Below are positions 13,020-47,761 of a stretch of 64,000 bases of DNA, piece after piece. The number at the start of each line of letters is the position of its first letter. Position 1 is the stretch's first letter. The position numbers were made by a program, and so were the translations under genes. Under the pieces are notes generated by a model that saw nothing but the letters and a program-made list of their open reading frames with translations, searched no databases and had not been told where the DNA came from. Source of the DNA: Escarpia spicata (lineage: Eukaryota > Annelida > Polychaeta > Sabellida > Siboglinidae); assembly GCA_963995525.1 (NCBI GenBank), contig OZ023205.1, forward strand, positions 69,385,292 through 69,449,291, in the 5' to 3' direction.

Positions 13020-13031
13020 AATCCTGGGCCA
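13020..13031 (+). other. NPGP (2A-like) motif at the LINE ORF start
   Basis: In the endonuclease frame the sequence reads LLLAGNVILNPGP. The 2A ribosome-skipping consensus is D-x-E-x-NPGP, and 2A-like peptides are known at the N-termini of some CR1/L2-type elements. Here the D and E positions are N and I, so it is either decayed or a relative without skipping activity. Confidence 0.45.
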
Positions 13032-13329
13032 GCTGTTAGACGAAACATTCGGGTGGCCACTACAAACGTTCGATCTGTACGAGATAAGACAGCCTCACTT
13101 TGTGATTGATTAATTTCAAAGAAAATAAATATTCTTGCTCTAACTGAGACCTGGCTCAGACGTTTCCCTTTCTGGTTACACCTTTCACCATCGACCACGT
13201 TTAGTCAGCCGTTGAGGTGGTGTTGGCTTTCTTATATCACAGCCGGTCAAAGTTAAATTACATTCTAACCCGGAATACTACACTTTTGACCATCAGTGCT
13301 GAGATTGCATATTCACTTGTGGATTATAA

Positions 13330-13905
13330 TAGTGTAGGAGGCAATCTGACTTGAGCCATCTTATACTTCTACAGAGGAAGACTGGCATTTCTTGTTCTTA
13401 GCAGTTGGCTCTGTCAGCCAGTACCAAGTGGCATGGTCTCCAGACTACATCAAAGGCATTTCTTGTCTAACTGGTGGGTTAACTACTAATTGGCTCTTTG
13501 TGGATATCCTGGTGGCTTAATTAAACAAACAGGTTTATGACCTGAGCTGATAGCCTACACTTATTGTTTGCTTAACAGGGTGTTTCTGACTGGGAAAAGA
13601 TGCTGCCTGTTGCTATATTTGGTTATCATAGTCATGGTTATCAGAGAATGAGGATGTGCTATGTCTAGGGATGGTAAGGTGGTATTATATCAGAAATAAT
13701 ACAATATTTTAAAAATAGTTGAACATTTAAATATTTCAGGAAAGTTTCATTTTATAACTACAAATAAATAAATTTTCCTCAATTTATATTGAGAAAGTAC
13801 TCGGATGCACTCGTAATGTACTCGTAAAATCTGAGTACAATGAGTACAAGTACGAGTACGAGTACTTTAAAAAATGTACTCGAGTACCGAGTACTTCCGC
13901 CCCAG
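13330..13905. repeat. Unclassified insertion inside the L2-like LINE
   Basis: Separates the endonuclease remnant from the reverse-transcriptase linker. Its right part (13795-13905) is built of GAGTAC/GTACTC-rich palindromic motifs, as in some DNA-transposon ends. Terminal repeats and a target duplication could not be matched. Confidence 0.35.
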
Positions 13906-13985
13906 GTCTGCCAAGGCTGACTTCCGAAATTATACTATCTAAAAGGCGTCGTCGTTATTTAGAGCGTGTATGGCGCAAATCGCAC

Positions 13986-14640
13986 TTGCCATTAGATAGG
14001 TCACGCTATTCTAAGCAATGTCACCTCTGTAACAGACAAATGGCCAAAGGTAAGTCAGATTATTATACAAATATGGTCATAAATAAGTCTGGTAACCCGC
14101 GTCAGTTATGGAACTGCATCAATAACATTCTACACAGACGGCCTTCTCCATCGCTACCTGATCATGTGTCAATTAAGTTTCTATGTGAGTCGTTCTCTAG
14201 ACACTTTAAGAATAAAATCAGTATTATTCGTGCTGCTTTCCCACGTCATACTTTTAAGTAATGTCAGTGTGGACTTTCCACAAGTAAATTCTCTACTTGT
14301 ATCATTTGAACCTGCAACAGTTGATGAAGTTAGGAAAATAAGTATGTCCTCCCCAAATAAATCTTGTGCACTTGATCCATTTCTAACAATACTGCTAAAA
14401 GCATGTCTCGATACACTAATTGGCCCTATAACAAATATTATAAATGCATAACTTTGCTCTGGCTGTTTTCCTGATGCTTTCAAATACGCCCATGTCACAC
14501 CACTTCTTAAGAAGTCATCTCTGCCTAAACAAGACCTAAACAGTTATAGAACTATTTGTAACCTGAGCTTTATTTCCCAAATTCTAGAAAAGGTTGTAGC
14601 AAGTCGTCTAAGTCGTCTCTTAGCACACATGTCTTAACTA
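13986..14640 (+). pseudogene. L2-like ORF2 linker and start of reverse transcriptase, broken
   Basis: Frame-shifted pieces: RQLWNCINNILHRR (linker), PATVDEVRKISMSSPNKS (the K-CA-DP-- motif before the fingers) and AHVTPLLKKSSL--DLNSYR. They are in the correct order for a non-LTR reverse transcriptase but are split by stops at 14259, 14449 and around 14637. Confidence 0.7.
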
Positions 14641-14642
14641 AT

Positions 14643-15806
14643 GTGTCACAAACAGCATATAGACAGTTTCATTCAACAGAGACTGCCCTCTTAATGGTTC
14701 ATAATGACATTAACTTGAACAGTAATAATGGTAAAGTGACTGCACTTACCTTACTAGAAATCTCTGCCGCTTTTGACACGTTTGATCACAGCATTCTCAT
14801 TGAACGCCTATTAAAGTGGTACGGCATATCTGGCACAGCTCTGAGCTGGTTTTCGTCATATCTAACTGATAGATACCAATCTATAAAGATTTGGAACTGC
14901 TTTTCAGCAGCACTGCCGGCTTTATTTGGTGTTCCCCAGGGTTCTGTTCTTGGGCCTTTGCTTTTTACTCTTTACGCCACGCCACTAAGCTCTGTTATAC
15001 AAAGACATAACCTGGATCAGCATCTTTATACTGATGATACTCAGATCTTGCTTTCGCTGGCTACCCCGGATACAAACCGCTCCCTTAACCAACTTAATGA
15101 TTGCCTTCAAGATAACTTCCACTGGATGACTGGCAGCAAGTTAAAATTAAATGCAAATAAAACTGAATTGATCATTATTGGTACTCCAATGCAGCGTAAT
15201 AAACTGGATGGTTGTCGGGTTATATTTCCGACAACACATAATTTATCTCAAACATGTCGCTGCTGTTTTTATCATATTGGTGATCTTCGCCGTATTCGCC
15301 GGTATATGTCATTTTCTGTTGCTAAAACTATTGCAACAGCGCTTGTTAGCAGCATATTTAACTATTGCAATTCCCTCCTTTATAATATCGCTAGCAAGGA
15401 TATCACAAAACTTCAGCGTGTCCAAAATTTTCTAGCAAGAGTAGTTACACGATCTCCTCGTTTTTCTCGCTCTTTACCACTTTTGAAATCTTTCCATTGG
15501 CTTCCTGTACGATATCGTATAATATTTAAGATATGTACCATTACATACCAGGCACTGTCCAGTAAGCAACCATCTTATTTGCATTCATTGCTTACTCCTG
15601 TAAGAAAACCTATCGAGCTTCGATCATCTAGTTCTGACCTACTTTTTGTTCCTAGAGTCAACACTAACATTGGAACTAGAGCTTTTTCTGTTGCTGCACC
15701 AACTCTTTGGAATATGCTCCCTCTTAGTGTTAGATCAGTTGAAAATATTACAAAATTCCGTCGTCATTTAAAAACTTATCTTTATAACCTTGCTTATCCG
15801 CCGTAG
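14643..15806 (+). CDS. L2-like reverse transcriptase, C-terminal 387 residues
   Basis: Long open stretch with the reverse-transcriptase motifs in order: SAAFDTFDHSIL (motif A), GVPQGSVLGPLLF (motif B) and YTDDTQILLS (motif C, with Thr where Ala or Val is usual). A thumb and a C-terminal RAFSVAAPTLWNMLPLSVR block follow. It continues the broken element upstream and has no host start codon. It would copy element RNA into DNA at a nicked target site, but the element as a whole is dead. Confidence 0.85.
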   Translation: MSQTAYRQFHSTETALLMVHNDINLNSNNGKVTALTLLEISAAFDTFDHSILIERLLKWYGISGTALSWFSSYLTDRYQSIKIWNCFSAALPALFGVPQGSVLGPLLFTLYATPLSSVIQRHNLDQHLYTDDTQILLSLATPDTNRSLNQLNDCLQDNFHWMTGSKLKLNANKTELIIIGTPMQRNKLDGCRVIFPTTHNLSQTCRCCFYHIGDLRRIRRYMSFSVAKTIATALVSSIFNYCNSLLYNIASKDITKLQRVQNFLARVVTRSPRFSRSLPLLKSFHWLPVRYRIIFKICTITYQALSSKQPSYLHSLLTPVRKPIELRSSSSDLLFVPRVNTNIGTRAFSVAAPTLWNMLPLSVRSVENITKFRRHLKTYLYNLAYPP

Positions 15807-15950
15807 CTCCCTAGCGCCTTGACCCATCTGTTAGCAACTGCTTATGGATTTTGAGATTGACCTATATTTTTGTTTTGATGCGCCTCTGAGCTTGGTTTCC
15901 ATGGATTTAGGAGCAATAGAAGTTATCTTACTATTATTATTATTATTATT

Positions 15951-17204
<1,254 letters not shown>

Positions 17205-17997
17205 TTGTGTATATGTATAATGTAATACCCTAACAGGTGTATGACTGTACGTGTTGAGCAATTTAATCCAGAATATATAATATACTGGAAGGAGGTATTC
17301 TGTGTATTAACGCACTCTAGAAAAAAGCGTTGCAACGGTGGAAAATCAGAAGTGACTCCAGCCATTATGAAAGTCGAAATGAACCTTTTCTATGATTGGA
17401 TTATGGATAAATTCTTAGTCAACGTAGAATGTAGGGGAATCGTGCATTTACATTGTTATACTCTATGATTGAATCAGTTGAACATTGCGTAATATGTTAA
17501 TTGTAGAATGAATACACAATATAATAATATGTTAAACTATGTAGGATACTTAATTATTTATGGCTCGTGAAGAGTGAGAACTCAAGAACATGTTTACACT
17601 TGTGACGCATAGTAACACTCAAACAACTATCACATAACAAATTGACTCCCTGTCTATAAGACCCTTTGCTGTTAACGATGAAACAACGAAAGGTTCAGCA
17701 CAACACGATTTAAAAAAAAAACAGCCTGCAATACAATTTGGAAGGCAAGAGAAGACTGGGTCACCAAAGCTTCTTGAACAATGTCCCAACATGAGCCGAT
17801 CGATCATATTAGGCACAGCAGAAAGAAGTCGGTGTTTGTGTAACCTGTGCGTGGAAATGACACGTCTACGACTGGCCCAGTTGAGGGATGACGTGAAGAA
17901 GTGAAGTGCAGAGCAGTACGTCACTGACTCTAGTGTCCGGTCACAAGCTCTAAGTGTGCCACAACCAGTTGTTTGCAGTAGGCGTGTTTAAGAGGTC
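17205..17997. other. Intergenic region upstream of gene B
   Basis: No gene recognised. An open stretch on the minus strand (17619-17924) has no family signature. Confidence 0.4.
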
Positions 17998-18093
17998 CAT
18001 AAAGAGCGATTACTCACTGGACGAGTCGCCTCACCTTAGTCAGATTCGAATCCACTCTGCAGTATACGCAGAACACGCTGTGCCGGAGGTGAC
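17998..18093 (+). promoter_or_regulatory. Putative promoter and 5' UTR of SLC22 gene B
   Basis: CATAAAG at 17998-18004 is 96 bp before the ATG, as in gene A (95 bp). GTCGC and AGATT blocks follow in the same order, and the bases before the ATG also align between paralogues. Function as core promoter is inferred. Confidence 0.35.
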
Positions 18094-41147
<23,054 letters not shown>

Positions 41148-41640
41148 ACCAAGTGCAACTTCGCATACGCGGGCCCACAGCCCGACATACACAGTTTGAC
41201 ACACACTGTTTGTCGCCCGTCACTGTACCGCGCAATCAGCGACCTGTCGCCGCTCGGCGTTGTCCTCTTTCGCCGACGCACTACCGACTCCCCGCACAGC
41301 TAACGCTTCGCCCGACGGTTGACCGGCTGACTCTTTGCCGACACCGCAACCGTCCCGCAACCGTCCCGCACCACCCCGACCGACTTCCACACGAGTGCCC
41401 TTGCTTGCGCTCCAGCGCAGCCTGGGCAGATACACATTTAGATACTAATTACCACATACCACACCAAGGCCGTCTATATACACACACAAATATACGCAGT
41501 CGATATACGTAGTTGGGTTATAATACGTAATAGTATTATTCATATTACTAGTTTTGTATAGTTACAGAATGAAGACAAACATTTATTGTATAATTGCAAC
41601 ATTAAAATTATAAAAATGCGGTCTACTCACGCGTTAAGTA
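41148..41640 (+). other. 3' flank of gene B
   Basis: C- and CG-rich segment at 41180-41420, then AT-rich. No gene recognised. Confidence 0.4.
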
Positions 41641-41765
41641 CCCGAACTTATGTTAATTGGCATCCAGCGGCAAGTCTGCATAGAGCGGTCCTCCCACATG
41701 CCCAGAGTGATTGTCTGCTACACGTTCGGTTGTTCGCTGCACCCTGGACAATTGTTTGCCTGCTC
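41640..41765. repeat. Interspersed repeat, copy 1
   Basis: Shares TGCTACACGTTC, CACCCTGGACAATTG and TATATTGCGTAAC in the same order with 44053-44205. Family not recognised. Confidence 0.7.
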
Positions 41766-41829
41766 ACGTCTAAACGCCACAACGCGCTATATTGCGTAAC
41801 ATACTCCCCGCATGTACATCTAAATCACC

Positions 41830-41922
41830 ACACACCCACGCACGCACGCACGCACCCACGCACGCGCACGCACAAACACACACACACACACACACACGTG
41901 CACACAAACACACACAAACACT
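41830..41922. repeat. (ACGC)n/(CA)n simple repeat
   Basis: Mixed ACGC and CA units between two interspersed repeats. Confidence 0.9.
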
Positions 41923-41939
41923 TTTCATCGATTTTCTGA

Positions 41940-42090
41940 CACAGGCTTTCAAGGGGGGTGAAGAGATAAGAGAGCATGTAGAGCTTCTCAGAGGCATCTG
42001 CATCGTGTCGAACCGTTCCCATCAACAAAACATCTGATTTGCGCCATGAAATGCATGTTGTCATCCCGCGGTCTTGCCCAACCACATTTG
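41940..42090. repeat. Interspersed repeat, diverged copy of 59395-59520
   Basis: Blocks GTGTCGAACC, CAACAAAACAT, AATGCATGTTGTCA and CCCCGC/CCCGC occur in the same order in both. Family not recognised. Confidence 0.6.
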
Positions 42091-42139
42091 CCTAGTCGAT
42101 CATCAGTAGATCAACAACTGCTTCGACCGGGACAAAGAA

Positions 42140-43110
42140 TGTGTCACACAATTTCCTCATGGCAACAGCACTGTATTCTGCAGTAAAGAAGAAGCACAAC
42201 TCTACCCCAGGCCGGAGGCTGAAGCATGTTTCCTCCTCCTGTTTGTGTATCCTTGTTGACATTTGTGTGTGTTATTTTCATACAAGGTATTGCGTAACCT
42301 TTCGTCGACAGAAGACATTTCTGTCGCATGTTGATAGTGGACAAACCTACAAATGATGGTTCCAGCAAAGAAGTCACACCCACACGTGGTTACTCCGCTG
42401 CGCTGTCAATGCTGCATCTCCCAGAGGTCCAGATAAATCAGCTGGTTTGACTGTAGGTGGACCTTATCTTTTTCCAACGCTGTACACTAGAAGCAATTTC
42501 TCGGATAGCTAAATTGATCGCATCTTTTCTGATTAAACCACAGTAAAGGTTGTCTGATGCGGCTTGCACTTCAACAACTTTGGTTGGAGAATGATGTCAT
42601 TGACTCGATGTGATGTTCCCACCCGTCAGCGATTCCTCTTGCCTAATGATATTGTCGTATGCTAACACAGTTGGGATGCAATGACGTACATTTGAAGAAA
42701 GTAGAACAAATTATTGTGAACACTTGAAAGTTTATCAATGCGCAGTGCTATGTCAATTTCTGTCACACAAATAAGCGCATGCACCAATGTCCAAGAGGTT
42801 TCACAATTTTGATTACCTCAATCTTTTCTGTGAAAGTTTTGTTTATAATTCACAGAAGTAGGACGTGCTTGGATGTCATCACAGCACCAACAATCATAGC
42901 ATTTATAACACGCTGGGTTATTGACCATGCCAATCTGTTAACGCGAGCAGAACCGCCCTCACTTGCACCGAGTAAGACACGGAGAAAAGTATGTACAGAT
43001 GACAGAACAGTAACTTCATTATTTTTTCAATTCAAAATGCCATTATTACATCTGCCTCAAGAAGTTATTCGAGGCATTCTCTATGTGTTTGACATACAAG
43101 ATTTCTTGGA
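42140..43110 (-). pseudogene. Probable decayed coding relic, minus strand
   Basis: On the minus strand short frame pieces such as AYDNIIRQEESLTGG and TSHRVNDIILQPK follow each other with frame changes. They look like eroded protein coding from a mobile element, but I cannot name the family with confidence. Confidence 0.25.
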
Positions 43111-44052
43111 ATATTTTTAGTTAGCCAGACGTTGCGGCTAGTTACCTAATATAACAGCTGGACGGAAGCACATGCTCATGCAGAGAACGGTTAACATTGA
43201 TTATTGCGGCGTCACCTTTAAATATATCATTGGGCCATCTTTTATAATCACACGTTTGGAATGATGTGCATAGCAATACGTAATTGCCGATCAAATCATT
43301 TACATAGTTAGGGGATTTTATATGTTCGAAGGCAGAAGTTTAAACATAGCGTTTACATGTCATATTTGGCATGGTTTCTGAGTTTTGTTTTTTCTTTATT
43401 CCGTGTCTGACATCACAAGTGCGTAACACATGTATGTTTACGTATCCATTCAACATTCCATGCAAATCTGCCAAACCGTTTTGACGTAAGAGGGAATTGA
43501 AGTCTGTATGCTAATGCTCCCGTTTCCGAGACACCTGATAGGGTACGTTTATGTTTTGATATGTCTATAACACATAGAAGCAGTGCAAAAGATGTCTAAA
43601 ATGACCGAAATGTATCAAATTGCATATAGTTTCGTAAGAAAGTAAAAAAATTAATCATCTATGTCATTACAACATTACCAAAACTGAAGTAAAAAAATAG
43701 TGTGGAAAAAAATGCAATTTTTTGCATTTTCCTTGACATTTCTCCCCATGTTTTTGCCAATAATGGCCATAGAAATATTGTATGAGTATTGCCGTACTCG
43801 GCATTTTATTACGAACAACTTTCGTTTAATACAACTTTAAGATTCAGTCAGTTGATTTGGTTGTAGGACAAGAGTTTTGAATAGCTCGACTTCCACTTGA
43901 AAATGGCAGCCATGTTTAAAGATGGCGTCCAAAAATGTAATACGCTACGCGTCTGAAATGTCCATAACACATTTTCAGACACCACAGATATTGGTGTAAT
44001 TAAAATTCATAGTGGGATTTAGTCCCTAAATTTGAGAATCAAATCTTGTCTG
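43111..44052. other. AT-rich intergenic stretch
   Basis: No gene or repeat family recognised. Confidence 0.4.
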
Positions 44053-44205
44053 GCTCATGGACTAGTGACATCGAGCGGCAAGACTGCAAAGTGCGGTCCT
44101 GTCACCTGCTTAGCGTCGAGAGACTGCCTGCTACACGTTCAATCGGCTGTTCGCCGCACCCTGGACAATTGGTTGCCTGCTCGCACTATATTGCGTAACA
44201 CGCAC
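44053..44205. repeat. Interspersed repeat, copy 2
   Basis: Homologous to 41640-41765, see there. Ends in an ACGC-rich run. Confidence 0.7.
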
Positions 44206-44218
44206 TCACGCACGCAAG

Positions 44219-44505
44219 CATAAACAACGCACATGCGCGAAATATCTGCATGTCTTCACGCTTGCTTGGTTAAGATTAAATCGCTACACTGCCCGGTGAA
44301 CTGAAAAGAAAGTCGTTCACGCTCTCATTCATGTGAGACGCGCGGAGGCGTCTATTGTCCACAACAGGGTATAGTTGTGAGAAGTTCGCCTTATGGTGAT
44401 GACGGGAAAAGCACGTCTAACCGAACGCACAGCATCAGATTGAGATGAATCGTTGATTGGTGATTTATAATTAACGGTCACACCAGTTTGTAGTGCACAA
44501 GGTAG
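44219..44505. repeat. Dispersed copy of part of the 52-59 kb tandem unit
   Basis: Aligns with about 52810-53140 of the array unit (CTTCACGCTTGCTTG, GTCTATTGTCCACAACAGGG, GTGATTTATAATNAACGG). At 44457 it reads GATTGAGATGAAT, as in array unit 4 and unlike units 1-3. Confidence 0.85.
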
Positions 44506-44654
44506 GAATAACCAACTATTTTAAGACTACTTTTAAAATGCGAAAACGTTCGCGTGTTTCTATACATTATACAGTATCCTAACTCAACATGTGTTTTAAA
44601 CAAACGGTTCATTCTTTTTATGGCGACATTTCAGAAATGGTGGGTGTATACATG

Positions 44655-44722
44655 TTCTTAGTAAAGAAAGAAGGACTAGAGGACATGAAGTGACATTGGC
44701 GAAGGAACAGTGTAGATTAGAT
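44655..44722 (+). repeat. CR1-like LINE fragment
   Basis: Matches the GRRTRGHE region of ORF2 (AAGAAGGACTAGAGGACATG). Forms the start of the segmental duplication shared with about 59944 onward. Confidence 0.75.
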
Positions 44723-46210
44723 GTCATAAAGGATTCATCCTCACAAATGTCTCTAAATTAATGTATGCCAAAGACTCCGTTGTCCACTTGCCACCTAAAG
44801 TTAATTGTCAGTTCGCGGGATGGTGAAGGTAACTGCAACGTAGAGCCACAGCGACAGCGTCTAACAAAACCAACTGAGGCCACCCCGTCAGACATGGAAG
44901 GCTGTACATCTGACGCCTGACCGCTTATTTCAATCAGATATCGCAAACGAGCGGCAAATCTACAAAACGTGCTTTATTTATGAGTTTAAATGCCCCCCGC
45001 TCATACACAGCTAAATGTTATATTGTTTGAAAGCCCATCTCCCCGTCTCGAGGAGGCTCGTCATGGAGTTGCAAAGTGGTGCAGCAAACGTCAATTGAAT
45101 GACAACATTAATAACGTCACAGTCAAATGTTTATAAATTTTATTAATTGGTCATTTCCGCAAATTTTCTAACATTTCAATGGCTGCGTAAGTATTATACT
45201 TAATACCTTGATGATCGTTTCATTTATATATATTTGAAAGCGTATTGTCACCCCATCAAATGTCAAAATTAACAATGTCAAGGTGTGCTGGCACAAGTTT
45301 TGAAAAGGACGACTTCCGCGTTAGTATGGTCTACTACTTAAGGAGAGTCCAAAGTCACCACAGTGTGTCCATGGTCCATTGAACAACCAATCATCTTGTA
45401 TATTTCCATTCGTTTACCGTCTTCCGTGCGAATAAGTACTTCCACATCTACAACCTACAATGTTCCTCATACAATTCTGCTTTGTGGGACACATTCCTTT
45501 GGTAGGTCCTCAGAGGCTCAGTTTATATACATTCCAGAGGGGAACATTAGTAAATCATGGATCGAAAAGTAATTCAAAATAATTATGAAAACTTGTTCGT
45601 ATTGACTCTCCAAGTTACGTAACGTTCGTCAAAAGTTCGTTACGAACTATTTACATAGGACAAATTCGAAAAATAAATGGGTTATATGTTAAGTTCTTCC
45701 GGTGTGCGTTGACTGGTTCAGGTTACGGTTGAAGGCGTTTCTGATACACCTAATTGACTAACAGGATTGAACTCGTCGAGGGGTAGGGAGCGGTTTGTGT
45801 AAACAACCTATTTATATATTGTTGAAACTAAAATTAAACAATTAAACAAAACAGGTATATTGTTATGCAGCGCAGTATCCAGTCCTCAGGACTAATCAAA
45901 GTGCTTTACACATTACTCCCTGGCAGAACCATCTCGACTTCTCTGGGAAACATTCAGCCACGCTGCAATTAATGCGCGAAGACTATTCTTACACAAATAT
46001 CCACCACTGTCTATAGCCAGGTAATCAGCTGAGTGAACTGAAGCAATGTAGAGTAAACGAACTTGCCCAAGGTTCGACACCGCTTGACCCATCCACGTAC
46101 ATACGTAGTCCAGCTAAAACATGATAGCATACAACTAAAAGTGACACGATCGGAAGACTAGCTGGAGGGTATAGTAAACAATTCCTTACACTGTCCGCGT
46201 GAACCTAACA
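44723..46210 (+). repeat. Segmental duplication, copy A (LINE-free)
   Basis: Blocks matching copy B: 44722-44765 to 60177-60222; 45300-45755 to 60365-60826; 45772-45840 to 62883-62945; 46090-46200 to 63172-63290. Copy A lacks the LINE found in B between the second and third blocks. It also has an inserted inverted piece at 44818-44985. Confidence 0.82.
44818..44985 (-). repeat. Inverted piece of the tandem-array unit
   Basis: Reverse-complements to about 52495-52655 of array unit 1 (GGTAACTGCAACG, CGAGCGGCAAATCTACAAAA). Confidence 0.82.
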
Positions 46211-47289
46211 TAGGGATAAACCGTATGAAGCACATGTGTTTAAAACTACCGAAAAGTTCCCTTGTAGCTACAAATGTGTCTTTTGTCCAGAAAATCATTG
46301 GAGTGACTTAAATAGGAATATAAATGACTTAGTCAGATGGAGCTCGGCTTAATCTTTCTGGCAATAGTTGGTTTTCTATACGTGTTGTGATAATTTATAC
46401 GAGTTTTTGTGTATGAAAGACGTCAAAAAGCCTATTTTCGCATGTCCATCGCACAGGGTAGTATTAAAAATGGTCGTAATAATAATAGTTAGTAACTGTT
46501 AGCTGTTTAACTATATGTTTGAGTTGATTCTAGGAAGACACACCCGTTACTCTGTGATGCTCTCTGAAGCATTCGCATGTATTGTCTTTATCTTACATGA
46601 TTGTATAACTTGTCCACAAAAGTCACGTGTTTTACGGTATCTTAATAATTTGTATCATAGCTATGTTCCAATAAAATATTATCTGGCTGGAAAGGCCTAC
46701 GTCTACTTAACTAATATACATGGGGCTGTCACCCAAAAACAAAAGCCTTAAATATAGTCAACTTGTCTGGTCGTCAGAAGACATAGAAGTCGCAGAAAAG
46801 CAGCGTCCTCGTTAAGAATGTGTTCTACGTTATCCATTTTTTCATATACAGGCTTTCCCAAGTTTATATTCATGGTATACTATATGTAGGTCCTTTGATT
46901 CTTTTGTGAAATAAAAGTAGTGCAAGATATATAGACCTTATTTGACCACATATGGTTCGAAAATATCAAACGGTGTATTTTACGTGATCCTGTCTTCTAC
47001 GTTATCGCGTAGGAAGGAAGCGTTGTAACATGTTCCACGACGCTCTGACGGCAACGTCTTTTGCCAGATTCAAACGCGGTTCTGCTACAGTGCCTACTGG
47101 GAATCCTGCTTCATGCGAACACCACCCTGTCAGCTACATTTTTTTCGAGGCTATATTTGGCGGAGATAGATCGTAGAAATTGGTGGTGTAAAAAAGTTGA
47201 TAAACAAGTGGAATTACTGATTGATAAGTATTATTCTTGCCTTAATATCATTCATAAAGTTGCAATAAACATATATTGAGTAGCAGTTG
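46211..47289. other. Intergenic stretch upstream of the long LINE
   Basis: No gene recognised. Short open stretches at 46515-46751 and 47061-47279 show no family signature. Confidence 0.4.
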
Positions 47290-47761
47290 TGCTTAAAGTT
47301 AGTTAGTTAAAGTATTTTAGAACACCTTAGTATAGTGAGTGATAATAGGGTAACTCACTTAGGCGGCTTAGCCTTCGATAAGTTGTAAACAAGATTTAAC
47401 AAACCTGATTATGTGGTAGAATATATAGGAGATAATGTAACAACCATCAAACTACTTACATAAGATAATATCTGTATAAGCCAGTACTTGCTAGATATTT
47501 TGATTAGGTAGCATTGTTGTTAAAATTAAGCAAGGCCAAGGGCGATAGTCGGGCGGCGTAACCTAAATAAATAAAGCAGCCTAACATAACGTAATTGATT
47601 GTATTTAAATTAGGTCACTACCGGTAATGTTAGCGTTCGTGTTAGGATAAATAGTCGGCTGTGTAATTGAAATTTGTAACCTAAAGTGTGCTGTAGTACA
47701 CAGGAAACAGTCTTTATAAAGACTAAGTTAGTTAAGTTATTAAATAAATTCTGATCGGGAT

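Larger units (their letters stand above)
12960..15950 (+). mobile_element. Decayed L2-like (CR1 group) LINE
   Basis: Starts with a hydrophobic stretch ending NPGP, followed by endonuclease remnants (ILALTETWL at about 13130-13160). An insertion of other repeat DNA (about 13330-13905) interrupts it. The linker and reverse transcriptase follow, then a 3' UTR with a GCGCC(T/C)-TGA-type block and an (ATT)n tail at about 15928-15950. This 3' architecture is typical of L2-like elements. Several stops and frame changes before 14643 show that it is inactive. Confidence 0.8.
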
